The notes: generated by a model from the letters alone, not told the origin. 33,927 nt of DNA from Nitrospirota bacterium (GCA_023476565.1 JAMCVZ010000017.1:1-33927); one strand, 5' to 3'; positions 1 to 8,734 are shown, counted from the first letter of the stretch. A program made the numbers and translations.

Positions 1-310
1 CCGGCTCGAAAGGCGACTTCCTGGTCCTCATCCTCTCGTGCTCGGAAAGCTCGATGAGATTATCCATATACCTGACAAATCTGCTCCTGAGCAGCTCATC
101 ATTGAGCATTTCCATCAGGGTCGGGCTTATCGACAAGGTCAGGCGGGGGCTGATCCTGTCGTTTACCATGCATTCAAGAATATCGATAAGCGGTATGTAC
201 GTCTCCCTGATGGCCTCGAACAGCCAAAACTCTTCGAGGGAATACTCATGTTCCGGGTGCCTTACATAAGGGAGATGGGCGTGAAGCAGGAGGATAAAGC
301 AACCGCTCAC
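1..310 (-). CDS. GH57 family glycoside hydrolase (branching-enzyme type), N-terminal part
   Basis: The reverse strand is open from a GTG at 310 to the left edge. It reads VSGCFILLLHAHLPYVRHPE, followed by an EEFWLFEAIRETYIPLI stretch and a SPTLMEML motif. The HAHLPYVRHPE signature and the following LFEAI..TYIPL block are typical of the N-terminus of GH57 1,4-alpha-glucan branching enzymes and related DUF1957 proteins, which act on glycogen-like alpha-glucan in the cytoplasm. Only about 103 codons are present; the catalytic Glu and Asp regions lie outside the window. The GTG start is chosen because family members begin a few residues before this motif and the upstream frame reads Arg-rich non-protein-like sequence. 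I see no strong Shine-Dalgarno. Confidence 0.85.
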   Translation of the reverse strand, partial: MSGCFILLLHAHLPYVRHPEHEYSLEEFWLFEAIRETYIPLIDILECMVNDRISPRLTLSISPTLMEMLNDELLRSRFVRYMDNLIELSEHERMRTRKSPFEP

Positions 311-597
311 GGCACTATGATCTTGCCGGAGCCTTTGACGACTCTGCCGAGTTCGGCGGGGAATAGAGAGCTTATGGTCTCTTCCAGGTCCGACGGACCT
401 GTTTTTGCCGCTCAGCCCGCAGCCTTTACTCTCTCAGTCAACCTGCAATCCATCAGCTATTATACTTAAATGAAAAATAGCAGGTAAAGGTAGCCATTCC
501 CCCATATCTATGGCAATTTACCATAGACTATGGAAAATAGTCCTGTTCTTCCAATCCATGTCAGGCAATTTTATCATTTAAATCAATGCCGCCAATC
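311..597. other. Intergenic region between divergent GH57 and signalling island
   Basis: About 450 bp separate the GH57 start (310) from the first island gene (760). I see no convincing coding sequence: the forward frame at 38-469 is the antisense shadow of the GH57 gene plus low-quality extension. The segment contains a perfect 7-bp inverted repeat and, further downstream, a sigma54-like promoter, both listed separately. Confidence 0.5.
507..527. promoter_or_regulatory. Inverted repeat, candidate activator site
   Basis: TCTATGG (507-513) and CCATAGA (521-527) form a perfect inverted repeat with a 7-bp spacer, and further partial copies of the same motif flank it. It lies about 85 bp upstream of the sigma54-like element at 598-613, a usual distance for an enhancer-binding protein site. 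Function is inferred only from symmetry and position. Confidence 0.35.
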
Positions 598-613
598 TGG
601 TATTTTTCTTGCT
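598..613 (+). promoter_or_regulatory. Candidate sigma54 (-24/-12) promoter
   Basis: TGGTATTTTTCTTGCT matches the GG-N10-GC core of sigma54 promoters (consensus TGGCAC-N5-TTGC). It lies about 150 bp upstream of the first gene of the signalling island. An NtrC-type activator is encoded at 18159-19511, but a link between the two is speculation. Confidence 0.45.
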
Positions 614-759
614 AAAGCTAATTATGCCTTATGGAATCTATATATTTATCGCTGAACAGCATTTCCTTACCTCACCACCCAATACACTCCGGCACATGGG
701 TGTTTATTTTAATATGCCATAAGCAGGCAGGTGAACTATTAACGGCAGAGAGGCAAAAC

Positions 760-1350
760 ATGAAGCAATTCAAGAGGATATTGAATCAACCATATCTCTT
801 TTTACAACTGAGAATGTTTATTATAGTGTTGCTGACCCTCATGTTTGCGGCATCCGGGAGCCGGCTGCTTGCTCAGCCGGGTCCCGGAACAATCAGGATA
901 GGGGGCACGGGCGGGGCACTAGGCACTATGCAGCAACTGGCCAAGGCTTTTAAAAAAACACATCCCGATGTAAATATCGTCCTTTTCCCGAGCCTGGGCA
1001 GCAGCGGCGGGATCAGTGCCGTACAGGAAGGCGCGCTTGATATTGCAATCAGCAGCCGTCCTTTGGACGATGCTGAACACAACCGGGGTCTCGTTGCAAT
1101 AGAATATGCGAAAACCCCTTTCGTATTTGTCATTTCGAGCAAGAGCAGTATAACAGGGCTCACCACCCGGCAGGCCGTTGAGATTTACGAGGGCGGGATG
1201 CAAAGCTGGCCCGACGGCAGCCCCATTCGGCTGGTAATGCGGCCTGAGAGAGATTCTGATACTGCTCTGCTTAAAAGCATGTCCGACGCCATGAAAAATG
1301 CCGTTCGAAAGCAGGACGTGATATTCTCATCCGGACAGGACACTGGGTGA
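760..1350 (+). CDS. PstS-like periplasmic substrate-binding protein, short
   Basis: A 196-residue protein. It has a basic N-terminus, a hydrophobic segment (about residues 17-36) ending near LLAQ that fits a signal peptide or anchor, then a phosphate-binding-protein-like domain with GGTGGALGTMQQLAKAF, SLGSSGGISAVQEGALDIAI and SSRPL. These are hallmarks of PstS-like binding domains used as sensor input modules. ATG 760 is chosen over the upstream ATG at 631 because AGAGG precedes it at good spacing and the signal peptide follows directly. The domain stops at ...SSGQDTG, whereas related domains continue roughly 60-80 residues with the second lobe return, so it appears C-terminally truncated. 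It abuts the next kinase with no gap, suggesting it feeds that kinase. Confidence 0.7.
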   Translation: MKQFKRILNQPYLFLQLRMFIIVLLTLMFAASGSRLLAQPGPGTIRIGGTGGALGTMQQLAKAFKKTHPDVNIVLFPSLGSSGGISAVQEGALDIAISSRPLDDAEHNRGLVAIEYAKTPFVFVISSKSSITGLTTRQAVEIYEGGMQSWPDGSPIRLVMRPERDSDTALLKSMSDAMKNAVRKQDVIFSSGQDTG

Positions 1351-3147
1351 ATGAGCCGCCGGACCATGCAAAAACCGGACATTAAATTAATTTCCATTAT
1401 AAACCGGATTGCATCCGGCGCGGCAGGTGTGGTCGCCATATTACTGCCCATAGGCTATTTCGCCATTGTATATCAATATGAAACCGCCTCTCTGGACACC
1501 GAGGTGGAAATTAATGCGTACATTATCACCCAGTTGATCAATAAGAATCCCGAAATGTGGCGGTTCGAACATGAAAGGCTGGCGGAGTTTATGGCACGGA
1601 GGCCAAACAAAGGCAATCCTGAAATCCGGCGCATTCTGGACAACAAGAACAATACCGTCGTTGAAAGCAGGGATAAGCTGAAAGCGCCTTTTGCAACACG
1701 AGCCGGCAATCTTATGGATTCCGGGAGGGTTGTCGGGAGCATTGAGATCAGCCGCTCTTTACGCCCGTTATTAATAAACACCGGCCTCATATCACTGTTA
1801 GGACTGCTGCTGGGTTCAGCGGTATTTTTTACTTTGCGCACCTTTCCCGCACGCGCTGAAAAAGCTTTGCGCCAATCGGAAGAGCGCTACCGGAGCCTTG
1901 TTGAAAATGCACGCGATGTCATCTATACAATATCCGCTGAAGGGACCATTGCCTCTCTGAACCCGGCATTTGAAGAGATCTCCGGCTGGGAGAAAAACGA
2001 GTGGCTCGGCAAGCACTTCACGCATATAATCCATCCCGCTGATTTACCCTTTGCGACAGAGGTATCCCATCGCGTCCTGAACGGGGAAACGCCACCGACA
2101 CATGAGCTGCGCATTCAATTGAGCTCCGGCGCATATCTGGTGGGTGAGTTCACGGTGACGCCTTTGATGCAGGACGGGAAAGTTGTCGGGATTCTGGGTA
2201 TTGCACGCGACATTACCGGCCGCAAGCTGTTCGAGCAGCAGCTTGAGAAAAAAAACAGGGAATTGGAGAGTGCTTATGAAGAGCTCAAGAAAGCCCAATC
2301 CCGCATTTTGCAGCAGGAGAAGATGGCATCCATAGGCCAATTGGCAGCAGGGGTGGCGCACGAGATCAACAACCCCACAGGATTCATAATGAGCAATCTC
2401 GGCTCCCTCCAGAAATATGCAGATAGATTATCCGAATTCATAACAGCCCAATCTGAAGCGCTCAGGGTATTATCGAATACGGTGGAAAAGGGTAACGGCA
2501 ATCTGTTGGCCGGGATAGAAGAGCTCAGGAAAACTCTAAAAATAAATTATATAGTGGAAGACACTAAAAATCTTATTAAAGAATCTCTTGATGGTACAGA
2601 CAGGATAAAAAGAATAGTGCGGGATTTAAAAAGCTTCTCACATACGGACGATGCGGCACACAAGATGGCCGACATAAATTCAGGCATGGAAAGCACGATA
2701 AATATCGTCTGGAATGAACTGAAATATAAAGCGTCGGTCAAAAAAGAGTTCGGGAATATACCCATGACCAAATGCAATCCCGGCCAGCTCAACCAGGTAT
2801 TTATGAACATCCTGGTCAACGCAGCCCATGCTATCGAAAAGCAGGGGGAGATCACGGTAAAAACCTGGCGTGAAGGTGAGCATATCCATATTTCCATTGC
2901 CGACACGGGCTGCGGCATCCCTGAAGATAAACTGGGCAAAATATTCGAACCTTTCTTCACCACCAAAGAGGTGGGCAAAGGGACAGGGCTCGGGCTGAGC
3001 ATAGCCTATGATATCGTGAAAAAACACAACGGCGAGATTAAGGTTGAGAGCGAAATCAATAAAGGAACGACTTTTATAGTAAGGATACCTCTTACAGAAA
3101 GGGAACAGCCCTATGGGGATATCAGAACATTTACAACACAGGGATAA
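1351..3147 (+). CDS. Membrane sensor histidine kinase with PAS domain
   Basis: 598 residues. The N-terminal transmembrane segment (about 20-40) is followed by a short periplasmic region and a second membrane segment (about 131-155). A PAS domain comes next (about 175-290, with SLVENARDVIYTIS and GILGIARDITGRK), then a coiled coil. The HisKA H-box has GQLAAGVAHEINNP with phospho-acceptor His337, and a long helical insert precedes the HATPase domain. ATPase motifs seen are N box NILVNAAHAI, G1 DTGCGIPEDK and G2 GTGLGL. The start directly follows the stop of the PstS-like gene; Met6 is an alternative. The 3' end overlaps the next gene by 35 bp. A 379-bp part of the ATPase domain is almost identical to the downstream kinase. 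Confidence 0.9.
   Translation: MSRRTMQKPDIKLISIINRIASGAAGVVAILLPIGYFAIVYQYETASLDTEVEINAYIITQLINKNPEMWRFEHERLAEFMARRPNKGNPEIRRILDNKNNTVVESRDKLKAPFATRAGNLMDSGRVVGSIEISRSLRPLLINTGLISLLGLLLGSAVFFTLRTFPARAEKALRQSEERYRSLVENARDVIYTISAEGTIASLNPAFEEISGWEKNEWLGKHFTHIIHPADLPFATEVSHRVLNGETPPTHELRIQLSSGAYLVGEFTVTPLMQDGKVVGILGIARDITGRKLFEQQLEKKNRELESAYEELKKAQSRILQQEKMASIGQLAAGVAHEINNPTGFIMSNLGSLQKYADRLSEFITAQSEALRVLSNTVEKGNGNLLAGIEELRKTLKINYIVEDTKNLIKESLDGTDRIKRIVRDLKSFSHTDDAAHKMADINSGMESTINIVWNELKYKASVKKEFGNIPMTKCNPGQLNQVFMNILVNAAHAIEKQGEITVKTWREGEHIHISIADTGCGIPEDKLGKIFEPFFTTKEVGKGTGLGLSIAYDIVKKHNGEIKVESEINKGTTFIVRIPLTEREQPYGDIRTFTTQG
2660..3038 (+). repeat. 379-bp near-identical block, copy 1 (HATPase domain)
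   Basis: Matches 4527-4905 at a constant offset of 1867 bp with one mismatch (A2686 versus C4553, Met to Leu). Homologous flanking kinase sequence, including the H-box, is clearly diverged at third codon positions, so identity is confined to this block. Confidence 0.97.
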
Positions 3148-4972
3148 CAGGGACAATGCAATAGTTCTTATAGCAGAGGACAACCCCGTGGATCCGGGCT
3201 TTTTAAGCGTATTGATATCCGGGTGTGGATATTCGTTTAAAGCCGCCCAAAATGGCAAGGAGGCCATAAGGCTGGCCAAAGAGATGAATCCAGACATTAT
3301 ACTTCTCGATATCCTCATGCCTGAGATAAACGGGATAGAGGCATGTAAAATACTAAAAGAGGATCCGGGAACCCGGCATATTCCTATTATAATGGTAACC
3401 ACCTTTGAGAATAGAGAGGCAAAGGTAAAATGCCTTGAGGCAGGAGCAAGTGATTTCCTGACAAAACCTGTAGATAAAACAGAGCTCCTGGTACGGATCA
3501 CAAATCTGTTACAGCTTAAAGGCTTTGAAGAGATTAAAAGCAAGAATGCCAGCCTCTCAGCTACAATTAAGGCTATCGAGATTGCAAAAAAGGAGTGGGA
3601 ACAAACCCTCGACTGTATCGATGATATAGTCATACTGACAGATGGAAAAGATACTATCATCAGATGCAATAGGGCATTAAAAAAATTTACAGGCAAGCCT
3701 TACGAAGAAATTATCGGCAGAAACTGGCCGGAGCTGTTTCTTGAGTATGATCTGGCGCCCGATAAAGCATATGAGCATGGCGTTGAACTCTTCCATAAGC
3801 CAACCGGGAAATGGCTGGTCTTCAATTTCTATCCCGCTAAAAGCAATATCAGCGATGAGATTGCAGGCACTGTAATATCAATAAGGGATTTTACCGAGCT
3901 GAAAATGGCCACAGAGGCGCTCGAGATAACAAATACGTCAATAGACAATGACAGAAAGGAACTCCAGTTCGCGCTCAGTGATATTTCCTTCATCTTACAG
4001 GAAGTCGAGAAAAATAAGGACCTTGCCGTCAGGTTTAAAGTGCCGGATAGCTCTACTTCAAATCCCATATACCAGATTGGCGAGCATTTCAACAACATGA
4101 TGAATATGCTTGAGGCAAAAAACAACCAATTAGAAAAAGCATATGCTGAGCTCAAAGCGGCCCAATCCAGGATTTTGCAGCAGGAGAAAATGGCATCCAT
4201 CGGCCAGCTTGCAGCAGGCGTTGCACATGAGATCAATAACCCGACGGGGTTTATAATGAGCAATCTCGGCTCACTTCAGAAGTATACCGGCAAACTCTCT
4301 GAATTTTTAAAAATACAATCAGAAGCAATCGAAGAGCTGTCCAGACATGCGGGTGGGAGCGCCGAGGCGGTACTGGGCAGAGTAAAAGAATTCAAACGCA
4401 CTCTGAAGATCGATTATGTTACGGATGATCTTGGAAATCTGATCAAAGAGTCTATCGACGGCACTGAGAGGGTGAAGAAGATCGTACAGGATCTAAAGAG
4501 ATTCTCCCATGTAGATGAATCTGAATACAAGATGGCCGACATAAATTCAGGCCTGGAAAGCACGATAAATATCGTCTGGAATGAACTGAAATATAAAGCG
4601 TCGGTCAAAAAAGAGTTCGGGAATATACCCATGACCAAATGCAATCCCGGCCAGCTCAACCAGGTATTTATGAACATCCTGGTCAACGCAGCCCATGCTA
4701 TCGAAAAGCAGGGGGAGATCACGGTAAAAACCTGGCGTGAAGGTGAGCATATCCATATTTCCATTGCCGACACGGGCTGCGGCATCCCTGAAGATAAACT
4801 GGGCAAAATATTCGAACCTTTCTTCACCACCAAAGAGGTGGGCAAAGGGACAGGGCTCGGGCTGAGCATAGCCTATGATATCGTGAAAAAACACAACGGC
4901 GAGATCACGGCCGTGAGTGAGACAGGAAAGGGCACAAAATTTACTATAAAAATTCCAATCGAGGAAGGATAG
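3113..4972 (+). CDS. REC-PAS-histidine kinase hybrid, soluble
   Basis: 619 residues with no membrane segment. An N-terminal receiver (about 17-135) has the acidic pair in IAEDN, phospho-acceptor Asp66 in LLDILMPE and Lys in TKPV. A PAS-like domain (about 155-265) follows, then a coiled coil, an H-box GQLAAGVAHEINNP with His372, and a HATPase domain with DTGCGIP and GTGLGL. REC first and kinase last suggests a relay member that is phosphorylated by another kinase and tunes its own output. ATG 3113 lies inside the upstream kinase gene and is preceded by AGGGAA, so translation is probably coupled. It contains the second copy of the near-identical ATPase block. Confidence 0.9.
   Translation: MGISEHLQHRDNRDNAIVLIAEDNPVDPGFLSVLISGCGYSFKAAQNGKEAIRLAKEMNPDIILLDILMPEINGIEACKILKEDPGTRHIPIIMVTTFENREAKVKCLEAGASDFLTKPVDKTELLVRITNLLQLKGFEEIKSKNASLSATIKAIEIAKKEWEQTLDCIDDIVILTDGKDTIIRCNRALKKFTGKPYEEIIGRNWPELFLEYDLAPDKAYEHGVELFHKPTGKWLVFNFYPAKSNISDEIAGTVISIRDFTELKMATEALEITNTSIDNDRKELQFALSDISFILQEVEKNKDLAVRFKVPDSSTSNPIYQIGEHFNNMMNMLEAKNNQLEKAYAELKAAQSRILQQEKMASIGQLAAGVAHEINNPTGFIMSNLGSLQKYTGKLSEFLKIQSEAIEELSRHAGGSAEAVLGRVKEFKRTLKIDYVTDDLGNLIKESIDGTERVKKIVQDLKRFSHVDESEYKMADINSGLESTINIVWNELKYKASVKKEFGNIPMTKCNPGQLNQVFMNILVNAAHAIEKQGEITVKTWREGEHIHISIADTGCGIPEDKLGKIFEPFFTTKEVGKGTGLGLSIAYDIVKKHNGEITAVSETGKGTKFTIKIPIEEG
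4527..4905 (+). repeat. 379-bp near-identical block, copy 2 (HATPase domain)
   Basis: Partner of 2660-3038; one mismatch in 379 bp. The reading frame is the same in both genes. Confidence 0.97.
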
Positions 4973-4974
4973 GC

Positions 4975-5799
4975 ATGGAAGAGGGAATTAAAATATTATG
5001 TGTAGATGATGAGCAGAACGTTCTCAATGCGCTCAGAAGGCTCTTTCTTGATAATGACTATGCAATCTTCTCTGCCGCCTCGGGACAGGAGGGCCTGAAT
5101 ATTCTTGCGCAGGAACATGCCCAAATAATCATTTCGGATTATCGCATGCCGGGCATGAACGGTGTCGAATTCCTCAAAGAGGTCTGCAAGCTCCGGCCTG
5201 ATACGGTCAGGATCGTACTGTCCGGATATGCCGATGCAGCAGCGATCGTATCCGCAGTCAACGAGGGCCAAATTTACAAATTCGTACCAAAGCCCTGGAA
5301 CGATGATGAGTTAAGAGTAACGGTTGCCAATGCGGTCGAAAGGTATTTTCTATATAAGAGGAACAGGGAGCTTGCCGCTGAACTCCAGGAAAAGAACGAG
5401 GCGCTTACAAAATTGAACAGCGAGTTGGAAAAGTTACTCGAAGAAAAATCATCCCACCTCGAGTTCAGAAGCAGGGTACTGGCTACACATCAAAATATCC
5501 TCAACTCGATACCTGTAGGGATTCTTGGAATCGACTTCAACAACACTATAGTCCTGTATAACTCCATCTGGGTTGATATAACGGGCAACAACTGGTATGC
5601 ATTAGGCCAGAATATCGATGATTCCATGCCACAGGATATAATTAATTTCATCGGAGAAGTAAGGGACAAACATAAGAGCGCCAAAAGCCTGGAGATAAAC
5701 GGCAATTATGGCAGGCTCCTGGGGGCTCTCATGGATTATGAACACAACCAGCAAGGCATCATCCTTGCTTTCATTTGTGAGGAGGGCATTTCATGTTGA
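4975..5799 (+). CDS. Response regulator with coiled coil and PAS-like C-terminus
   Basis: 274 residues. The RpfG-type receiver (about 5-120) has VDDE, phospho-acceptor Asp55 in ISDYRMPG and the conserved KPWNDDEL end. A long charged coiled coil (about 125-165) follows, then a PAS-like domain (about 170-270, with ILNSIPVGILGID) similar to the fold that precedes kinase domains, but no kinase, DNA-binding or HD-GYP domain. It may be an adaptor that passes REC state to a partner through the PAS or coiled coil. It starts 2 bp after the previous stop with GAAGGA upstream, and its end overlaps the next start by 7 bp. Confidence 0.85.
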   Translation: MEEGIKILCVDDEQNVLNALRRLFLDNDYAIFSAASGQEGLNILAQEHAQIIISDYRMPGMNGVEFLKEVCKLRPDTVRIVLSGYADAAAIVSAVNEGQIYKFVPKPWNDDELRVTVANAVERYFLYKRNRELAAELQEKNEALTKLNSELEKLLEEKSSHLEFRSRVLATHQNILNSIPVGILGIDFNNTIVLYNSIWVDITGNNWYALGQNIDDSMPQDIINFIGEVRDKHKSAKSLEINGNYGRLLGALMDYEHNQQGIILAFICEEGISC

Positions 5800-6731
5800 A
5801 TACTTTGCTATTAGTAGATGATGATCCCAATATCCTGAATTCCCTCAAGAGATTATTCTTGGGTGAGAATGTGAAGGTAACAACTGCCGCAAATGCCTAT
5901 GAGGCTATAGACATATTGAAAAACAATAAAATATCCGTTATTGTTTCCGATAATATTATGCCGGGCATGAACGGTGTCGAATTTCTCCAAAAGGCAAAGA
6001 ACCTTTCACCCGAAAGCGTCAGGATACTTATAACTGCCCACGCTGATTTCAATGCCGCGATAGATGCCATTAACAAAGGAGAGGTGTATAAGTTTGTTTC
6101 CAAACCCTGGGACGATAATGAGTTTAAAGATATAATTTTCAATGCACTCGACCGCCACAGGGTTGTCATGTCCCTCAAGAGGGCCGACGAAGCTACCCTG
6201 CGCTCTCTGGCTCAAACTATCGAGTTGAAAGACCCCTATACTAAAGGGCACTGCGACAGAGTCGCAAAATATACAGTCAAGCTGGCAGAGGCATTGGGCT
6301 TGTCGCATGAGGATCAGGAGCATATAAAATACGGCAGTTGGCTTCACGATTGCGGGAAAATCGGGGTTCCTGAATCGATCCTGAACCATAACGGCCCGCT
6401 TACTCCCGAGCAGATGGAAATAGTAAAAAACCACAGCAGATGGGGGGCGGATGTCGTGAGACTGGCACAGCTCCCCCAGGCAGTTATCAATATCATCCTT
6501 TATCATCACGAGCGGTTTGACGGGAAAGGCTACCCGGACGGATTGAAGGGCAAGGATATTCCGATTGAGGCACGGATAGCGACTGTAGCCGATGTTTATG
6601 ACGCGCTTACATCGGACCGTCCCTATCGAAACAGAATCTCCCATGAAAAGGCCAAGGAATTCCTGATTAATTTCAAGGGCCAGTTTTTCGATCCTGACAT
6701 TGTAGCTACCTTCGTCGAATTATTCAGGTGA
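5793..6731 (+). CDS. REC-HD-GYP c-di-GMP phosphodiesterase
   Basis: 312 residues. The N-terminal receiver has VDDD, Asp53 in VSDNIMPG and SKPWDD. The HD-GYP domain (about 135-310) is canonical: HD at 185-186 in LHDCGKIG, His214, HH at 238-239, GYP at 246-248 in DGKGYPDG, and the ADVYDALTSDRPYR tail. The family hydrolyses cyclic di-GMP, usually to GMP or pGpG, with a metal centre held by these His and Asp residues. Architecture equals RpfG. A strong GAGGAGGG ribosome-binding site lies inside the end of the preceding gene, so the two are likely co-translated. All expected catalytic motifs are visible. Confidence 0.93.
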   Translation: MLNTLLLVDDDPNILNSLKRLFLGENVKVTTAANAYEAIDILKNNKISVIVSDNIMPGMNGVEFLQKAKNLSPESVRILITAHADFNAAIDAINKGEVYKFVSKPWDDNEFKDIIFNALDRHRVVMSLKRADEATLRSLAQTIELKDPYTKGHCDRVAKYTVKLAEALGLSHEDQEHIKYGSWLHDCGKIGVPESILNHNGPLTPEQMEIVKNHSRWGADVVRLAQLPQAVINIILYHHERFDGKGYPDGLKGKDIPIEARIATVADVYDALTSDRPYRNRISHEKAKEFLINFKGQFFDPDIVATFVELFR

Positions 6732-6737
6732 GCTAAA

Positions 6738-8069
6738 ATGCTGAAAAATAACGACCAGGAGAATTTGAGAATTCTTTTTGTTGATGATGAAGAAGGAGTC
6801 CTCCGCTCTTTGCAGAGGTTGTTCATTGATGAGGATTTCGAGATATTTACGGCATCATCGGGAAAGGCAGGCCTCGATATCCTGAAGAGCAACAACATTG
6901 CGGTTATCGTCTCAGACCAGAGAATGCCCGAAATGAGCGGCGCAGAATTCCTCGAGAAGGCCGGGAAGCTGGCGCCGGACTCCGTAAGAATAGTTCTGAC
7001 GGGCTATGCCGACATAAATGCTGCAATGGATGCCATAAACAAAGGCGGCGCTTACAGGTACATTACAAAACCCTGGAATGATAATGACCTCATCATAACA
7101 GTACTCAACGCTGCAGAAAGATTCAAGCTGATAAAGGAAAACAGATATCTTACCGAGCTCACAAAAAAGCAGAATGAAGAGCTTAAAAAGTGGAGCTCGG
7201 AACTCGAAATTTACGTACAAAAGCAGACGATAGAGCTGACCAATCAGAACAAGGAGCTGAAGAGGCTTAATGAGAAATTGAGGAAGGACTTTAATGATTT
7301 CATTTTTGCCTTCTTCAATATCATTGAACTGAGAAACAAGGTATTGCACAGCCACTCCAGCAATGTCGCAAATATTGCATCAGTCATGGCCGGCAAGATG
7401 GGATTGAAAAGCTCGGAAATTGAGACCATAACCATCGCAGCCATGCTGCATGATATCGGAATGATAGGGCTGCCTGATATCGTGCTGCTGAAGAACTTTG
7501 ACGAGCTGACAGCCGACGAAACAGATGAATACCTCAAGCACCCCGTAAGAGGACAGGCCGCTATCGATCCCATAGAGGATTTGAGAGAGGCTGGAGGGCT
7601 CATAAGACATCATCACGAACGGCACAACGGCAAGGGATTTCCTGACAAGCTCAAGGGGCAGGCAATACCAGTCGGGTCGAGGATAATAGGCATTGCTGAT
7701 AAATTTGATCGGTTGATAACCCTGAGCCACGAAACTCACAATGTAGACAGCGCGCTGCAGAAAGTACACTCCCTGTCGGGTACGCAATTTGACCCGGACT
7801 TATATAAATTCCTCAACGAGGCGGCAAGGGAGCAGGCAGGCGCCGTTGCTCAGACATCCGATACCGTGCAGGTGGAATTAAGTCCCAAAGACTTGATGCC
7901 CGGCCTGGTTGTGGCCCGTGATTTAAGAAGTGGAACAGGCCTTTTGCTCCTCAGCAAAGGGATTGTCCTTAACAAGAAGAACATCGATACAATAAGAAGG
8001 TCGTATCATCTTGATCCGTCGAAGACAGGTGTTTTTGTCTGGACTAAAAGGCAAATGCAAAAGACATGA
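6738..8069 (+). CDS. REC-coiled coil-divergent HD-GYP protein
   Basis: 443 residues. The receiver has Asp60 in VSDQRMPE and TKPWND. A coiled coil (about 135-185) joins it to an HD-GYP-like domain (about 190-350). HD at 238-239 and HHH at 291-293 are kept, but the GYP motif reads GFP (300-302), the Lys of HDxGKxG is Met (HDIGMIG), and the ADVYDAL tail reads ADKFDRL. The C-terminal 90 residues are an extra domain (LSPKDLMPGLVVARDL) often seen at the end of REC-HD-GYP proteins. It may still bind metal and nucleotide, but activity is less certain than for its neighbour. It overlaps the next gene by 4 bp (ATGA). Confidence 0.85.
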   Translation: MLKNNDQENLRILFVDDEEGVLRSLQRLFIDEDFEIFTASSGKAGLDILKSNNIAVIVSDQRMPEMSGAEFLEKAGKLAPDSVRIVLTGYADINAAMDAINKGGAYRYITKPWNDNDLIITVLNAAERFKLIKENRYLTELTKKQNEELKKWSSELEIYVQKQTIELTNQNKELKRLNEKLRKDFNDFIFAFFNIIELRNKVLHSHSSNVANIASVMAGKMGLKSSEIETITIAAMLHDIGMIGLPDIVLLKNFDELTADETDEYLKHPVRGQAAIDPIEDLREAGGLIRHHHERHNGKGFPDKLKGQAIPVGSRIIGIADKFDRLITLSHETHNVDSALQKVHSLSGTQFDPDLYKFLNEAAREQAGAVAQTSDTVQVELSPKDLMPGLVVARDLRSGTGLLLLSKGIVLNKKNIDTIRRSYHLDPSKTGVFVWTKRQMQKT

Positions 8070-8719
8070 TTGAGTACGATGATTTAGAAAACAAAATGAT
8101 TCTGAAGCTCGTCTACTATGGGCCCGCGATGTCCGGCAAGACAACAAATTTATTACGGCTCCACGATATCGTTGCCATTGAAGGCAGGGGGGATTTGATG
8201 ATGCTTGATACGAAGGACGACCGGACGATATTTTTCGACCTCCTCCCCTTTTTCTTTATAGCTCCAGGCGGATTGAGAATAAAAGTAAAAGTCTATACGG
8301 TCCCGGGGCAGATCCGCCATGATGCAACCAGAAAAGCTGTTCTGGCAAGGGCTGATGGCATAGCCTTCATTGCGGATTCGCAGCTTTCAGAGACGACAAA
8401 CAATTTCGAGAGCTTCGGGGCGCTCGAGAAGAATCTTGCTTTCGTCGGCATCGATATTGAGAAAATACCCCTTGTCATACAATTCAACAAAAGGGATATG
8501 AAAGATATCGTACCGGAGGATGAAGTGCTGAGGCTCTGGGAGCAAGCCGGCATACCGGTAATCATGGCCTCCGCGCTTAACGGCTCCGGGGTACTTGAAA
8601 CATTCAGATGCCTTGCTGAGCGCACCTATGATTATATCGACAGCCGTTATGGACTTAAGGAAAAACACCAGGTAACAAAAGAAATGTTCATCAATGAGCT
8701 TACGGGGCAAGTTGCATAA
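8066..8719 (+). CDS. MglA-family small Ras-like GTPase
   Basis: 217 residues. P-loop GPAMSGKT at 19-26, a switch-II-like TVPGQ at 78-82 in the place of DxxG, and a guanine-specificity motif NKRD at 141-144. The GPAMSGKTTNL signature and TVPGQ are typical of the bacterial MglA group. Members of this group set cell polarity and control type IV pilus or gliding machinery in Myxococcus and Pseudomonas-like systems. No MglB/roadblock partner is visible in the window. Start and stop overlap the upstream gene by 4 bp. Placement between c-di-GMP enzymes and a pilus-type ATPase supports a motility or surface-behaviour role; this is inference. Confidence 0.9.
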   Translation: MIEYDDLENKMILKLVYYGPAMSGKTTNLLRLHDIVAIEGRGDLMMLDTKDDRTIFFDLLPFFFIAPGGLRIKVKVYTVPGQIRHDATRKAVLARADGIAFIADSQLSETTNNFESFGALEKNLAFVGIDIEKIPLVIQFNKRDMKDIVPEDEVLRLWEQAGIPVIMASALNGSGVLETFRCLAERTYDYIDSRYGLKEKHQVTKEMFINELTGQVA

Positions 8720-8734
8720 CCTTGAGGAGAAGGC

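Noticed and set aside
38-469. Forward frame of 143 codons at the left edge
   Set aside because: It is antisense to the clear GH57 N-terminus on the minus strand and has no family resemblance.
631-759. Upstream ATG extension of the PstS-like protein
   Set aside because: The extra 43 residues precede a complete signal-peptide-like N-terminus, and ATG 760 has the better ribosome-binding site.
2680-3696. 338-codon reverse frame across two kinase genes
   Set aside because: It spans the ATPase domain and the next REC in antisense; composition follows the sense genes.
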